Source: Hydnum rufescens UP504 (lineage: Eukaryota; Basidiomycota; Agaricomycetes; Cantharellales; Hydnaceae). From it: a stretch of DNA of 64,000 nt. A model generated the notes under the pieces. It was not told where the DNA came from. It made no database searches and saw nothing but the letters and a program-made list of their open reading frames with translations. The position numbers were made by a program, and so were the translations under genes. Where the stretch lies: assembly GCA_014904985.1 (NCBI GenBank), contig MU129001.1, positions 18,739-82,738 of the forward strand, given 5' to 3'. Below, piece after piece: positions 11,206 through 23,067 of the stretch (within the stretch, counting starts at the first letter, position 1; every line of letters begins with the position of its first letter).

Positions 11206-11533
11206 TCCCAGCAATTTTTTGGTGACCCAAAACATCAACACAGCCCCCACCTATAGTTGATGGGATGAGCAGGGCTGCCCACTGTGCATAACTAGTGCAT
11301 CCAGTGCTGGTTATGCAATATAGATTTAGGTAATTACATAATATCTGTATTAGGTTATTATGTCATTTTTTTGATTATGTTATCACTGAATTATTTAGGT
11401 TGACATAATACCATTGTTATATAACTGCTTTTTGGGTGGATTACATAATTTCCCATTTAGGATATTAGGTAATTATATTTCCACATTAGGAATTGACCAG
11501 TGGTGCTACCCTAACTGATAAGCTAGGTGTCAG

Positions 11534-12217
11534 TATGGTTGCCAAAGTCAGGTTCAGGTCAGGTTTTGCCCCATTTGGGCAAAACCTGAACTTAACCAAA
11601 ACCTGAATCTCCTCAATTGGAAAAACCTGGACCTAACCTGAAGAAAACCTATCTTAGGTTAGGTTCAGGTCAGGTTCAGGTTTAAACCAGGTTCAAACCT
11701 GAAATCATGAGCCCCTTCAGACATGAGAAATATCTGAGCTGAACACTGATTTTAACCATAATCCAGAATGAGTCATCAATTCTGGCAAGTTCCAGAGTTA
11801 TGTAAGCAGGTTCCTTGGTGGAGAAATAGGTTACTTTGAACTGAAGTTAAACATAAAACCTCATGCAAAGTTTATATTGACTATACATAGTCTATGTATA
11901 GACTATGTATAGTCAATATAAACTTTGCATGAGGTTTATGTTTAACTTCAGTTCAAAGTAACCTATTTCTCCACCAAGGAACCTGCTTACATAACTCTGG
12001 AACTTGCCAGAATTGATGACTCATTCTGGATTATGGTTAAAATCAGTGTTCAGCTCAGATACTTCTCATGTCTGAAGGGGCTCATGATTTCAGGTTTGAA
12101 CCTGGTTTAAACCTGAACTTGACCAAAACCTGAAATCACCCATGAGGGAAAAACCTGAACCTGACCACAGGTCAGGTTCAGGTTTCCAGGGTTTGTAACC
12201 TGACTTCAGCAACCATA
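11534..12217. mobile_element. 684 bp palindromic foldback transposon with 8 bp target-site duplication
   Basis: Two arms of about 340 bp are inverted copies that meet at about 11890 in a nested TATAGACTATGTATAGTC centre. The inner 190 bp of each arm is nearly identical; the outer parts carry clusters of CAGGTTCAGG, GGTTTAAACC and GGGCAAAACCTGA. The ends are TATGGTTGCC and GCAACCATA, and GGTGTCAG flanks both sides (11526-11533 and 12218-12225). An 8 bp duplication is characteristic of hAT-superfamily insertions, so this is best read as a non-autonomous hAT-type foldback element. There is no transposase, so it needed one from elsewhere. Confidence 0.85.
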
Positions 12218-12225
12218 GGTGTCAG

Positions 12226-13790
12226 TGGATAGCACTAATTATTACACACTTGTTGCTGTGTTTTTAGCACCCCAGCTTACAGCCAAGGTTGAGATCATGG
12301 CCAGAGCATTTGAGGGGTTTGGAAAAATGGGGAGATTGACAAGGTGTGAGTTCCAGTACAGATGGGGATGAGGAAATTGAACAGGGGGTGTTTGAGGAAC
12401 TTCCTCCTGAAGATATTGAGGTAGATGATTACATAGAGTACATTGTGTAGTCAAGGATGGAGGAGGATCTGGGGGATTGGGGTGATGAAGCTGACATACT
12501 TCAAGCCAATTAGAACCATTGTTTCAATTCTTCAGAATCTACCATATGCATGTTGTGAGTAGGAATTCCCTATGAAATTCAGCCACAGGCCAAGATATGG
12601 AATCATGAATGAGAGGAGAGGACCACAGAGTCAATCCAAGAGTTAAGGTTTGAGGAAAGGAACAATCTTGGGATGGATGAATTGTAATGTCAAGACAGAG
12701 CTTGTCCCAACAGTGAAAGATCAAATTGATCAGCACAGGAATCACACTCATGGTTCTCCTCTTGAGAGCCCATCCAAAGCATGACCAATTAGGGTTGTGA
12801 CTTGGAGATCACCTTAACACCAGCCACTGTCATTCAAGACTTCAAAACTGAGGGGGAGGGGGAAGAAAATCAAATTTTGTACTTTCTGCACTTAATATAC
12901 ACTCAGATGGAACAAAATATGGCTGGCAGAAAGGTTGAGATAGGAAAATATGATGAAAAAGAGATCAATTTGATAGCTTCAAACCTGAAGGAGTAGTTCA
13001 GAAATCAAGTGAAAACAAGGAAATATGGCTTAACAAGCCTATTCCTTCTCTTCAACTGGATGTATTCTCCTAAAGAATGGTGGAACTGGTCACCCTGAGT
13101 ACCCTCCATCATATATCAGGCACTGGGTGCATAATTGCCTTTAGTAATCAGAAAAGCACAGGTAATGATAAAGTGACACATGGGGAGACTGAATTGTAGA
13201 AAGTGGAGTTCTTGTTGGATTGCTCTGCCCCTGGTAGCATTATATTTCCATTTTCTACAGCTTTCTGGGAGTCTTTGTCACAAATGAATTGGGGGAAAAA
13301 TGACTGAGAAATTTGAAAAATACTGATTGATAGTATGAGATATGCAGTAAAAATAACCCAGAGAGTGCAGTTTTGCTCCTTTCAACTCTTAATCTGTATT
13401 ATTTGATAGGTATAAATCATAGCTTTCTGGGTGCTATTTTTTCAGGATGATATGATCAAAATTGAGGGAGAAATTTCACATTTACTCCTGAAGAGTGTTG
13501 CAATAGCCCCCATTTATTCTGTGACTAATTCATGGGTTGGAAACAAGGTCTGTTGCAGAGCATATTATATAATCCAGACTGTGGATGTAGTTCCTTTGGT
13601 GCTTCAAGGTACAGCATGGAGTAAAAAGGGCCAACATCCCAATAATTTAATGCTGGTCAAGTATGAGGTAGTAGTCTGCTGTATTAGGGAAGAACAGAGA
13701 ATATTAGCTTCCAAGTGATACCAGAAGCTGCTACTGGGAATTTAAAGAGCTACATGGCCTTAGGTAGCCTTTAAAAACTGGAAAGGTAGT
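12226..13790. other. No recognisable gene
   Basis: AT-rich, CpG-poor sequence with short open frames (for example 13431-13718 on the plus strand, 95 codons) that show no recognised motif. I do not support a gene here. Confidence 0.45.
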
Positions 13791-13799
13791 CCCATGGAT

Positions 13800-15400
13800 G
13801 ATTAAGTGCCAATCACTGCATGGAAAGTAGCTACTGCATGGCAATATGGAGCAGCAGAGGATGATACAATTAGCAGGTACAAGCATCACTGGGAGCTACA
13901 TTGGCCCAAGGAGTATGGTCAAACTGTGGAAGTAGTTCCATGAATGATGAGATGGTGCTACATGGGGGATACAAAACAACATGAAGGATGCAGAAGCTGC
14001 ACCATGTATTACAAGGAGCTCCACAGATTCAAATGGGCCTCTGTACAAAGATTCAAAGTACTCATCATGGTGAAAATAGTAGCTGTTGCATGGAAATATG
14101 GAGCAACAGGTGAGAATATCCCAGCTGCTCCAAGGATTACAAGGACCTACACAGGACCACAGAGCATTCACAGACTGTGAAAGTAGCTTTATGAATGATT
14201 AGATGTTTATCATTTCATAAGTAGTAGCTGCTGTATAGGGATATGGAGTAACATATCAGGAAGCAGGAGCTTTTCCAAAGATTTCAAAGTACTACACAGA
14301 TAGAAGTAGCATTTACAGACTGTAAAAGTGGCTCTATGAACAATTGGATGCTCATAATTCCATAAATAGCAGCTTTTTCAAGGAAATATGCAGAAACACA
14401 TGGGTACATAGGACCTCCTCCATGGATGATAGGAGCTACATCAATTTGTGAGCCTGTTGAAACACTGCAAGGGGCTCTGTGGATAATCAGATGATGATCA
14501 TTTCATGAATAGTAGCTACTGCAAGGGGATATGGAGCAGCAGATGGAAATGTATCAGCTCCTCCAAGGATTACAAGGAGCTCCAGGGATTCAGATATCCT
14601 TCAAAGACAGAGTAGCTCCATAGATTATTAGAAGTCGATTCTCATGAGATAGTGGCTACTACATAGAGATATGGAGCAGTGGTGATGAGTACACTAGCTG
14701 CTGGTGAGCTCTATGGGGATATGGAGCTGAAAATGAAGCCATATCAGCTCCTCCAAGGATTACAAGGAGCCACACAGATTCAAGTAGCCTCTGAAGATGT
14801 TGAAAGTAGCTCCATAGGTGATTAGATGCTGATTATTGCATAAATAGTAGCTGCTGCATAAGGATATGGAACAGCAGATGAGAACATATTAGCTCCTCCG
14901 AGGATCACAAGGAGCTACACAGATTCAAGTAGCCTCTGAAGACATCACAAGTAGTTCCATAAGTGATTAGATGCTTATTTGGCTTCAATAGTTAGCTACT
15001 GCATAAGGATATGGAGCAGCAGGGATGAATGTGCTGGCTTCTAATAGGCTCTGAAAAGCTACATGGGTCCAAGGAGCCTTTGCAGACCATAAAAGTAGCT
15101 CTACCAGTAGTTATATGTTTGTGACCACTTCTGACAGCAGCTGCAAGCAGAATGAGATGAAGCTGCACATTTTCACATATTACTTACTGCACCCAATTCA
15201 GGGAGTCACAGGAGGCATAGTATCCTTCTAAATACTCAAAGTAGGTGCACATGGGGTGGCAGAAGCTCACATGCTTGGTGCTATAAAGAATGCAAGGAGC
15301 TGCATGGAGCAAAGTAGCTTTTAGAAACTATAAGAGCAGCACACCTAGGATATAGGAGCTAATGGTTCCCTGAAAAGCAGCTGCTGTGTTACAGCTAAGT
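13800..15400. repeat. Diverged tandem array of about 144 bp units
   Basis: A block centred on AGTAGCTGCTGCATA..GATATGGAGCAGCAG recurs at about 13823, 13950, 14079, 14222, 14366, 14510, 14650, 14847, 14993 and 15137, mostly 140-147 bp apart; the 14650-14847 interval is irregular. Between these lies a second conserved block, CTCCTCCAAGGATTACAAGG followed by AGTAGCCTCTG and TAGCTCCATAGGTGATTAGA. Copies differ by many substitutions, so the array is old. There is no long open frame. Confidence 0.8.
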
Positions 15401-16712
15401 AGCTACAACATGGTGGGGTTGGATACTCTTTCATAGGCTGCCAGATGCCCTTGTATTTACATTTTTTGAGTAGCTCCACTCTTGACTATGGAGCTAATCA
15501 TCCCTCCTTCATGTTGCTACAAACATGGAAGTCGGGAAGGGTGAAGCTGAATGATATTCTATTTGGAGCTCCACCACATCACAAAAGAGCTGTTGTGATC
15601 TATGTCAAACTAGCTCCTATTATTGACTTAGCAGTTGGGGACCTCTAAGGTCCCTTTTGGCATAGTGAAAGCCAACCTAACAGGTCAAAAGTAGTGTCCC
15701 TACAGTGCCCCAAACACTATGTGTTTGGTGCTGCACAGGCTGGGGCTGGGGAGATCAGGACATACACAGCAACCTGGTCTCAAACTTATAATGAGGTAAT
15801 GACTTCACTCAAAAGATAAGTAAAAAATCCTTTGCATTTATGCAGACTATATTTAGGTCATTATATACTCCCTGGCAAGGTACTCTCTGGAGAAGCTAGA
15901 TCATGCCACTTCATTTTTTCTCTTCATACATTGTGCCACCAAGAAATCCCTTAAGTACAAGGAAGAGTTTGCCACAATAGACAAAAAATTGCTTCCTCCT
16001 ACACCAGAGTATCAAAGCTGGAAGGCACCACCTCCCCCACTGTTTTGACCTCCTCCTGATCATAGCAGATGAAAATGACAGTGAGACACTTCCCCTTGTC
16101 ATTCTGCTTCTGACTCTGAGGGTGCTCCTGGAGGCACTGGAGACATGGTGCAACAAGGAATAAAACTCACCATAGACAAAGTTGGGCATCATGGATCAAT
16201 GTCAGATTATGGAGATTGGTCTCAGGAAGTGATAATCTGGACCATACTGCTGATATCAGGCATCTTTGGTGTCTGCTCAGGTCTTGACCCAAGAAGCTTG
16301 CAAGCTTGGGGGACAGGGGTGCCACTAAGGGCTGGTTCCTAGGTTATGTTGATTTCCTCCCTGTGTGAAATTCCATTCATTTCTTGTTGTTGTGTTGGGC
16401 TTAGCTTCTTGAATCTTTTGTGAATGAGCAATATGTTTTTTTTTCAATCTAAGAACAAGGAAGTTTGAAAGCTCCAAACTTTAACAGTTTCCTCTGTAAG
16501 TGAAGATTACATAATGGAGCAAATCATCCCTCTTTTCTCCAAATTTGAAGTCATTTTATTGTCTGGATCAGTGCTCAAATGTATTCCAAGCTCCCCCTTC
16601 CTTGGTGGGGAAATCCACATATCATTAAACTTATCTCAATCATGTCAAATGTCTCACTGTTGCCATTCTTTTCTCTTCTCTTCACCATGGGCAATATCAG
16701 GTCTAACCCCCC
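15401..16712. other. No recognisable gene
   Basis: The end of the satellite-like array passes into unique CpG-poor DNA. The minus strand at 15911-16192 holds a 93-codon open frame rich in serine and arginine without a recognised motif; it may be retroelement debris but this cannot be supported. Confidence 0.4.
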
Positions 16713-16717
16713 TCCAT

Positions 16718-17097
16718 TTGTGAAAGGCTATGGATGAAAAATACTATTCCCCTGATGACTAAGTGGAGGTGAGCAAGTTTGATAGACCAGAGAGCCCTAG
16801 TTGCTTGAGTGAAATAGCAGGAAGGGTATTATTAAAGAGTCTGTAGATTTGTTGGTGAGCTCAAGCTTGCCTGTTTATACTATGTGCAAAAGATTAAAGA
16901 AAATACAAGAGAGCAGGAGAATGTTCAGGTGCTGTACTAGTGGCACAAACCAGAAAGATATAGAATATTCTCTTAGGTATATTATCACCATAAGAGGGCA
17001 GTAGGGGAGTTGTACTTGATCTACTGTTAACCCCAAATAGGGGGGTATTGACTTTTTGGGCTGATTGCATAATCAACATTAATTTTTTATTCCAACA
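16718..17097 (-). mobile_element. Probable solo LTR of a Ty1/copia-type retrotransposon
   Basis: On the minus strand the segment begins TGTTGGAATAAAAAATTAAT, the usual kind of start for fungal copia LTRs, has a TATA-like AGTATAAACAGG about two thirds along, and ends CCTTTCACAA. TCCAT lies directly beyond both ends (16713-16717 and 17098-17102), as a 5 bp target-site duplication would. If a strict TG...CA boundary is used, one extra T remains at the left. No internal gag-pol, primer-binding site or second LTR was seen, which is why it is called solo. Confidence 0.6.
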
Positions 17098-17102
17098 TCC
17101 AT

Positions 17103-19503
17103 CCCCTGGAGCATGTGTTGCTTATTTCTGTTGTAGTCTGTCAACTCTTCAGACCCAGACTTTGTGCCTGGAGTGAGGGTTATAGTATTCAAGCAAGAAC
17201 TCCCCCCTGATTACTAAGCATGTGAGGATGAATTCAAGAGATCAGTGAAGAGATCAGTGAGTCTCAATGCTCAGGTGAATAGGGGCTGCAATGGGAAGAC
17301 CACAGAGAAGTCCTTAATATTTTGTGGGCCCAAGCCTGTCTTTTATAGTATTTACAGGAGGTCAAATGTCAGGCAAACACTGCCATTGAGGCCATAAACA
17401 GAAAGAGAGAGAGAAGAGGTGAATTAACCATGCATGCCTATCACAGTGGAAATCCTAAGCATACAGCAGCAACAACCAAACACCTATGCACAAGACTCAC
17501 ACCTATCACAGTGGAAATCCTAACAGATCAATACCGAGGATCATCCAACTGCAAAGGGCTATAAATACTATTCCTTCTACACAGCCACCAGCCTTCCAGA
17601 GCCTTCCACCAACTTCCATAACCTTCCAGATCCTTCTAAAGCACAGCCTCCACAACCTTCCTGACTAACCCTTACTCATCCTGCATGCATCCCTCCACAT
17701 GTCCCATGCCCAACTTCCAGGTATGCCATGCTCATAGTCAATATCTCAAAGGTCACCCATGCATGGGTATACCAAAGGTGTCAAAGGACTGTAGTGATGG
17801 CAAGGGGTTAGGGATTGGAATGGGTGATGATGATGGTGGAGGAGGAGGGGGAGTCTGGATTGGTAGCTGTAGGGATTCATGGGGGTGGAGGCAATGAGGG
17901 ATGCTGACATAGCCACAGGTGCTGCCAATGATTGATTACCCAACCCACAGCCTGCTGACCTATGCCTGATAGTATGAGGGCAATGATGATAATCAAAATG
18001 CCAATGATCATGGCAAAGATGATGAGAACCCCATGACTGAGCTGGGGGAAAGAGGAGGTGAGGGTGTATGAGGATACAGGTCCCATGTATTAAGATTGAT
18101 GTAGGATGAAAGTTTGCTGGCTAGCTCTGAGGGCAGAAGCAGATGTCCCAAGGCAGAAGCAGATGTCAGTTTGCTCCTGACACTGAACTGTTCACCACCC
18201 CCCAAACTCCCACACAAGTAAGGATGAGACACATTTAGAAAACCCAATCAAAGTAGTTCTTGGGTCTGGACAATTTCTGCACTGTTGCAAGAAGTGCATT
18301 AATGTTGCTGGGTTGAGACATCCCAAGTAGTGGCCCAGAGGTTCACTGGTTTGTTGTGAAATAAAGAACCTCATGCAAAGATCAAAAATGCAGAGGTACA
18401 AACCAGGGGGGAACTATGTGTAGTACCTACACTATATATAATAAAAGGGGGTGGCCCTAGAGTGGGCCAGAAGAGCAGGGAGGGGTAGAGGCCACAGCCA
18501 CAAGTGGGCACATGACACTAATACACCATAGCTGATAACTGCCTACTCCATCACATTCTACTTGTGTATATTTTTGTTTGCCTTGTTGATAATTGCTTTG
18601 ATTTTTGTGGATCCCAATTAGTGACAATGTGTAACAAAGTGCCTCCCAATTCAGGAGGGCACTTGTTGTCACACTTGGACAAAGTGGAGTTGACAGGGGA
18701 GGGAGTAGGATAAGGGAGAGAAGAGGAGAAAGGGTAATCACACCACCCTTGGCACTGGCTTCAGGTGGGGGAGCTGCAAACAGGGCTAAGCACTGGCTTT
18801 GCCCTGGACACAGGAGAAAAGGTTGTGAGGGAAGGGGAGTCATGATGAAAGATAGTAAAGTAGTGACTGGCCAAGTGGCACAGTCACTACCTAAGGAGAG
18901 AGTGGGGGGTCAGTGAGAGGAAAGGGCTGTCCTACTCACTGTCCTAGGAGTTGTACGGCAGGAAGTCCAGACAGAAGGCTGGGGCTAGCTATTAATGGCT
19001 GCTAGGGGCCAACAGGATAACCAGATATAAGAAGCAGAGACTGAGACAGATATTCATGGTTCTCACAAGGCATAGAGGTCTGGGCAAAGGTTAACTATTT
19101 GATTCCATGGAATCTGCCATATATACATGACTTTTGAGTCCTAACTTAATTATGTAATACACTATATTACACAGTGGCACACTTACACTTGGGGACTAGA
19201 AAGTGGGTTGCAGAGGACCTATCTCAACCTGGCTGAGGCAGGAGTGTTTTGCTCAACTTTTGATCAAGCTGGTACCCAGCACATTACTAGTACCAAGGTA
19301 ATCACATCTGGCATATGTCACTCACCAAGGTCCTGTTAGATATATGGGGAAAGGTTGCAGTAATCAGTTGTATCCTACAGTATGTATCAATTCCCATAGT
19401 TGTTACTTACTCAAATGCATATGGAGAGATCACCTCAAATGAGAAAGAAATTCAAAGAATCACACTAATCTTTCCATTCACAGAAGTACATGCATTCATG
19501 GTA
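17103..19503. other. No recognisable gene
   Basis: CpG-poor sequence. CTATCACAGTGGAAATCCTA is directly repeated at 17440-17459 and 17503-17522. Purine- or pyrimidine-rich tracts occur at 17405-17420 and 17580-17650. Open frames are short, and no transposase or reverse transcriptase motif was recognised. Confidence 0.45.
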
Positions 19504-20637
19504 TTAAACATTCTCTGGTGTCTTTTGGTATTGGCTCAAGGGGTATACACAGTGAACTGCCAGCTTGCACACTAGAGTTCCATGCCATAATGGTGTGGTT
19601 GCACTCCATTGCCTCCAAGCATTGATGTGCCTAAACTCAGCTAGCTCTAAACAGTACAATGGATACAGAGGATTCCCAATGTTTCTCTCATCATCAAAAT
19701 CCCTGTCACTCTCCTCATCTTTATTGTCTCTTGTACGAAATGGCAGAGAAAAATAATATATGTTGTCAAATGCCCAGTAGTCAGGGTTGGAGAATCTTTT
19801 GAGGACACATTGAGTGTAGTGCCAGTTGAAGATGCCAACAGGTGGGAGGTCCAATGCGGGGCCATGCGTGGTGAGGGTGATGCCATAGCTATGGCACATT
19901 TGTTGATTGGGTAGTAGCAGAGCACCATATATGTTCAGAGGCCCATTGCCAAAACTGTGGAGAACATATTCATTCTGTGGAGTGTATGTAAAATATTGAC
20001 ACAATAGAGTGCAGAGGCAAGCAAGAAGGGTGACTTACAGGTCCAGAGTTCCAGAAACCCATCTCACAAGCATCCACAAAGGCATCCAAACTTGAGAAGA
20101 GAGGAACCCCTATCAGAGAGCTGAATCTGTCAACTATTGTAGGGGAACTAGTGAAGTGTTCGAAGACAGACTGGACTCCAGCATCACCAAGGCGCCTCGG
20201 GATCAAGTGAGATGCAACCAATGACAGCGGATCAAATGGTTCTGTAACAATGCATTGCTGGTGACATTCAACTAGTGTGGTGCGGAATTGGCCAGAGTTT
20301 GCGATGTGATGGTTGTCACGGACCTCGGGTGACGAACACTCATCTTGGTGAGTGCGACAAAGGCATTGTTGTTCGGACAGAACTCGTAGATCGTCTCCCC
20401 TGGTACAATCAGCCTCCACGACAGCGGTTCCATCTCCCTATCCAACCACCATTCGAGCGATTCCGTAGTAAACATATACAAAGAACTCGTGCCCAGGGGC
20501 TCAAATATAAGCGTCGCTACTTTGATCAGCCAACCTATGGTGTTACCCACAAATGGACATAGGTCGGCAAGATTGGCAGTGATCACGTTTAAGTTCCCAG
20601 TTGAGTCTGGGGCGGGGGGATTGGGCTGGTTCCCCAC
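19504..20637 (-). CDS. HNH-endonuclease-domain fungal protein, possibly decayed at its 3' end
   Basis: The minus strand encodes the core of the fungal HNH_2-type family: FRTTLVECHQQCIVTEP followed by LSLVASHLIPRRLGD, matching the usual R-D-x-x-C-x-x-T-G...A-x-H-I-I-P pattern with several departures. A start at 20637 (MGNQPNPPAPDSTGN) gives a plausible N-terminus, but a frame change is needed near 20285-20340, either a missed intron or an indel. A clean 64 bp intron (GTAAGT...CCACAG) lies at 19975-20038, after which the protein continues to a stop at 19504. These domains occur in many basidiomycete proteins of unknown role. The 3' half lies in the CpG-depleted compartment and the 5' half in normal sequence. 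Confidence 0.5.
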
Positions 20638-20639
20638 TG

Positions 20640-22333
20640 GGGGAGGGAGCTAGAATACGAACCTGCGATTGACTCGAAGATATAACATTTGGGGTGCCCC
20701 GGGGTTGGGTGTAGGGAGACGCGGGGGCTCATTTTTCGAAACAGGTGAACGATCCGGTCGATTGTTGCTTGTAGCTGTGTTCTTGGAAGGGTGGGAAGCC
20801 AGACGGGATAAGCGTCATGGCGAACTGATACTGGCAGCGTCGGACATGCTGTGTCAACCAGCGTTGCTCAACCTCGGGCCACACCCGAATCTGGTCTGAT
20901 GGGCGTTCGTAAATCGAGAGAAATCAGCCCCAAATAAGAGGGTGTGGTAGAGGGTGGGGACGAAGGATAGAAACACTCATACTAAGCAGGTGTCCCGACT
21001 TCGATTCCAAAATCGGGACTTCGAAAATATAATCCAGATCCCAGGAAATTTGGGCATACCTTAAACTGATTAGGAGAGAGATGTGCTTCAAAGATCAGAG
21101 ACAGATAATCCTTCAGAGTCTGGTCAAAAGAATCCGTATCTTGATCTAGCAGGATACGAAGAAAAATACGTCCAGAACCTCATTGGGTCGGTCGCGGTTT
21201 TTTTGGAAGATCGGGAAACCCGAGCCCGAGCGTTAAAAATCGGGCGGGCTAAGAGAAAAACAGAAGCAGGGATACTTCTGGCACAAGGGTAAGGATAGGA
21301 AACACAGATAAAAGGCACATCATAACTCGCTAATGATGTCAACGGGCAGTCCATGGTGGACCTTCCACTTGGTTGGGATCCTCGATGAGACAACATTCAA
21401 TACCAGAGAGAGAATGACAAAGTTGAAGGCCAGATAATGAACACATACCAACAAGCTCGAACTAGGGTTGGTAACCCCCATCATACAGTATTTTGGTTCT
21501 CCCATTCATTGCTCAATACTCGTGATCATTGGATAATACCTTTCATCGGATCCAGGTCGCGCTTGACAATTTTATCGCGGATGAGCGGACGATATGCCAA
21601 AGGACCGGCTCCAAGCGCCCAATACCCATGCGGTTTCGGTGGCAACAGACATCTCGGTGTTTCCAAACAGGTCGAACCACTCACTGGCAGTAGGACTCTT
21701 GCACACTGCAGAACCCGTGCCGCGAGTGAAGGTCTCGACGATGGTCAGCCCAACCTCCGACGCGATCCCGGGATATTTCTACTCGTTGTCTCTGGATTGT
21801 CGCAGATCTCTCGCACGGGCGAGGAGTGGTGAAGATTCACTTCCGATTGGTGCAGCGACAACGAGAGTCCCATCTTTCCGAACATTGAGCGGTGCTAATA
21901 ATAGCTACACGAAAGAGACGCCTTGCTTGAACTTATACCCCAAATAGGCGCACACGATGTTGGGCCTTACCCCATTCCTCATATCCACGCATTAGATTTC
22001 CGACGTCAAGCTTCTAGCCATACAACATCAGTAGCGGCGACAAGCGCCAATCCCCGACTCTAATCACCGCGCGGCTGTTTGGGACCTTTGCTAGTACTCC
22101 GTCAATTTTACTCAGTTTTTCTCTTGCATCCTACCACTATCATCAACACTGCTTCTATTTGAGGTGCCCTTGAATAGTGTTTATGATCACAACAGAATTT
22201 ACAGTCTTAAGATACGAGCAGTTCTTGGTGGTTGATTGCTAAGAATCTGAGTGGAAACTGATTTCAGGCCAGGTTTAGGAAGATGGCTGTCATTGGTGTA
22301 GAAGATGGGGTATGCACGGTGCTGGGTCATAGT
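20640..22333. other. Transition zone without a supported gene
   Basis: CpG frequency is normal. Open frames at 20669-20899, 21437-21832 and 21594-21947 (plus) have no recognised motif and overlap one another. The region could hold the 5' flank of the HNH gene and unrecognised short genes. Confidence 0.4.
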
Positions 22334-22490
22334 TCATCGCAAGACTTCTCGCGCAAAAGGCGAATCCCATTGTGGATCAAGCAGCTCCGGAAGCCTCTCA
22401 TCTGGTTCATAAAGTCCCATCTGCTCAAGGAGATAGTTTAATTCATTGTCCTCATACGAAGGGGCACCGTGGGGTGGGGAGGAAAGATAC
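22334..22490 (-). CDS. Possible C-terminal exon of an unidentified protein
   Basis: The minus-strand frame ending at 22334 reads an acidic segment (YEDNELNYLLEQMGLYEPDE and onward to PFAREVLR) that has the composition of a genuine protein tail. The same frame upstream runs into the 14 bp minisatellite at 22718-22815, which is unlikely to be coding. No splice partner or start could be fixed. Not recognised. Confidence 0.25.
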
Positions 22491-22717
22491 ACCCAGAGAC
22501 AAAAGTGAAAATGAAGCTTGAGGCATGCGTCGAAAGACATGGCTTTGGTCAATGGTGATGGAAGAGACGTGGACCTGTCTGCTAAGGCAAACCCCGAGAG
22601 TCTCGGTCGACCCGAGGAAGACTCTGAGCCCGGCGAGACCAGCGGTTCCTCCTCCGCCTTGTCGTGGCCCGTGTTAGAGATGATGAGGGCCTTGGGATAC
22701 AGAGCACTGATAACTAC

Positions 22718-22815
22718 ACAGCCGTGGATGCACAGCCATGGACGCACAGCCATGGACGCACAGCCATGGACGCACAGCCATGGACGACACACAGCCATGG
22801 ACACACAGCCATGGA
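22718..22815. repeat. 14 bp minisatellite
   Basis: About seven copies of CACAGCCATGGACG, with small length variants toward the right end. Each unit contains CCATGG. It lies about 250 bp upstream of the metalloprotease gene. Confidence 0.9.
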
Positions 22816-23067
22816 CATCGAAAGTGGTCTCGTGACGACGAAATTCCCTCTAAAACCTCTCTTACGTAAACGTAAGAGTCGGGATACAGCCGCTTCTCTC
22901 CCGGTGTCACTACCATGTGTAATGCCCGTTTTTATTAGCCCCATCATTGCTTGGTGAGATGTTTGAACTGCTTACCGATATGGCACCGGATGCAGATTTC
23001 CCTCTTGCTTTATAATAACCCCGTCCTGCTTCTGCGTATCTCTCCTGTATTCTGTACTACGACTATC

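Noticed and set aside
19315..19575. 86-codon plus-strand frame with hydrophobic stretches
   Set aside because: It overlaps the end of the HNH gene on the opposite strand and lies in AT-rich decayed DNA where hydrophobic codons arise by composition.
22510..22835. Plus-strand open frame rich in the repeat HSHGRTAMDAQPW
   Set aside because: It is the translation of the 14 bp minisatellite; no conserved sequence on either side supports a protein.
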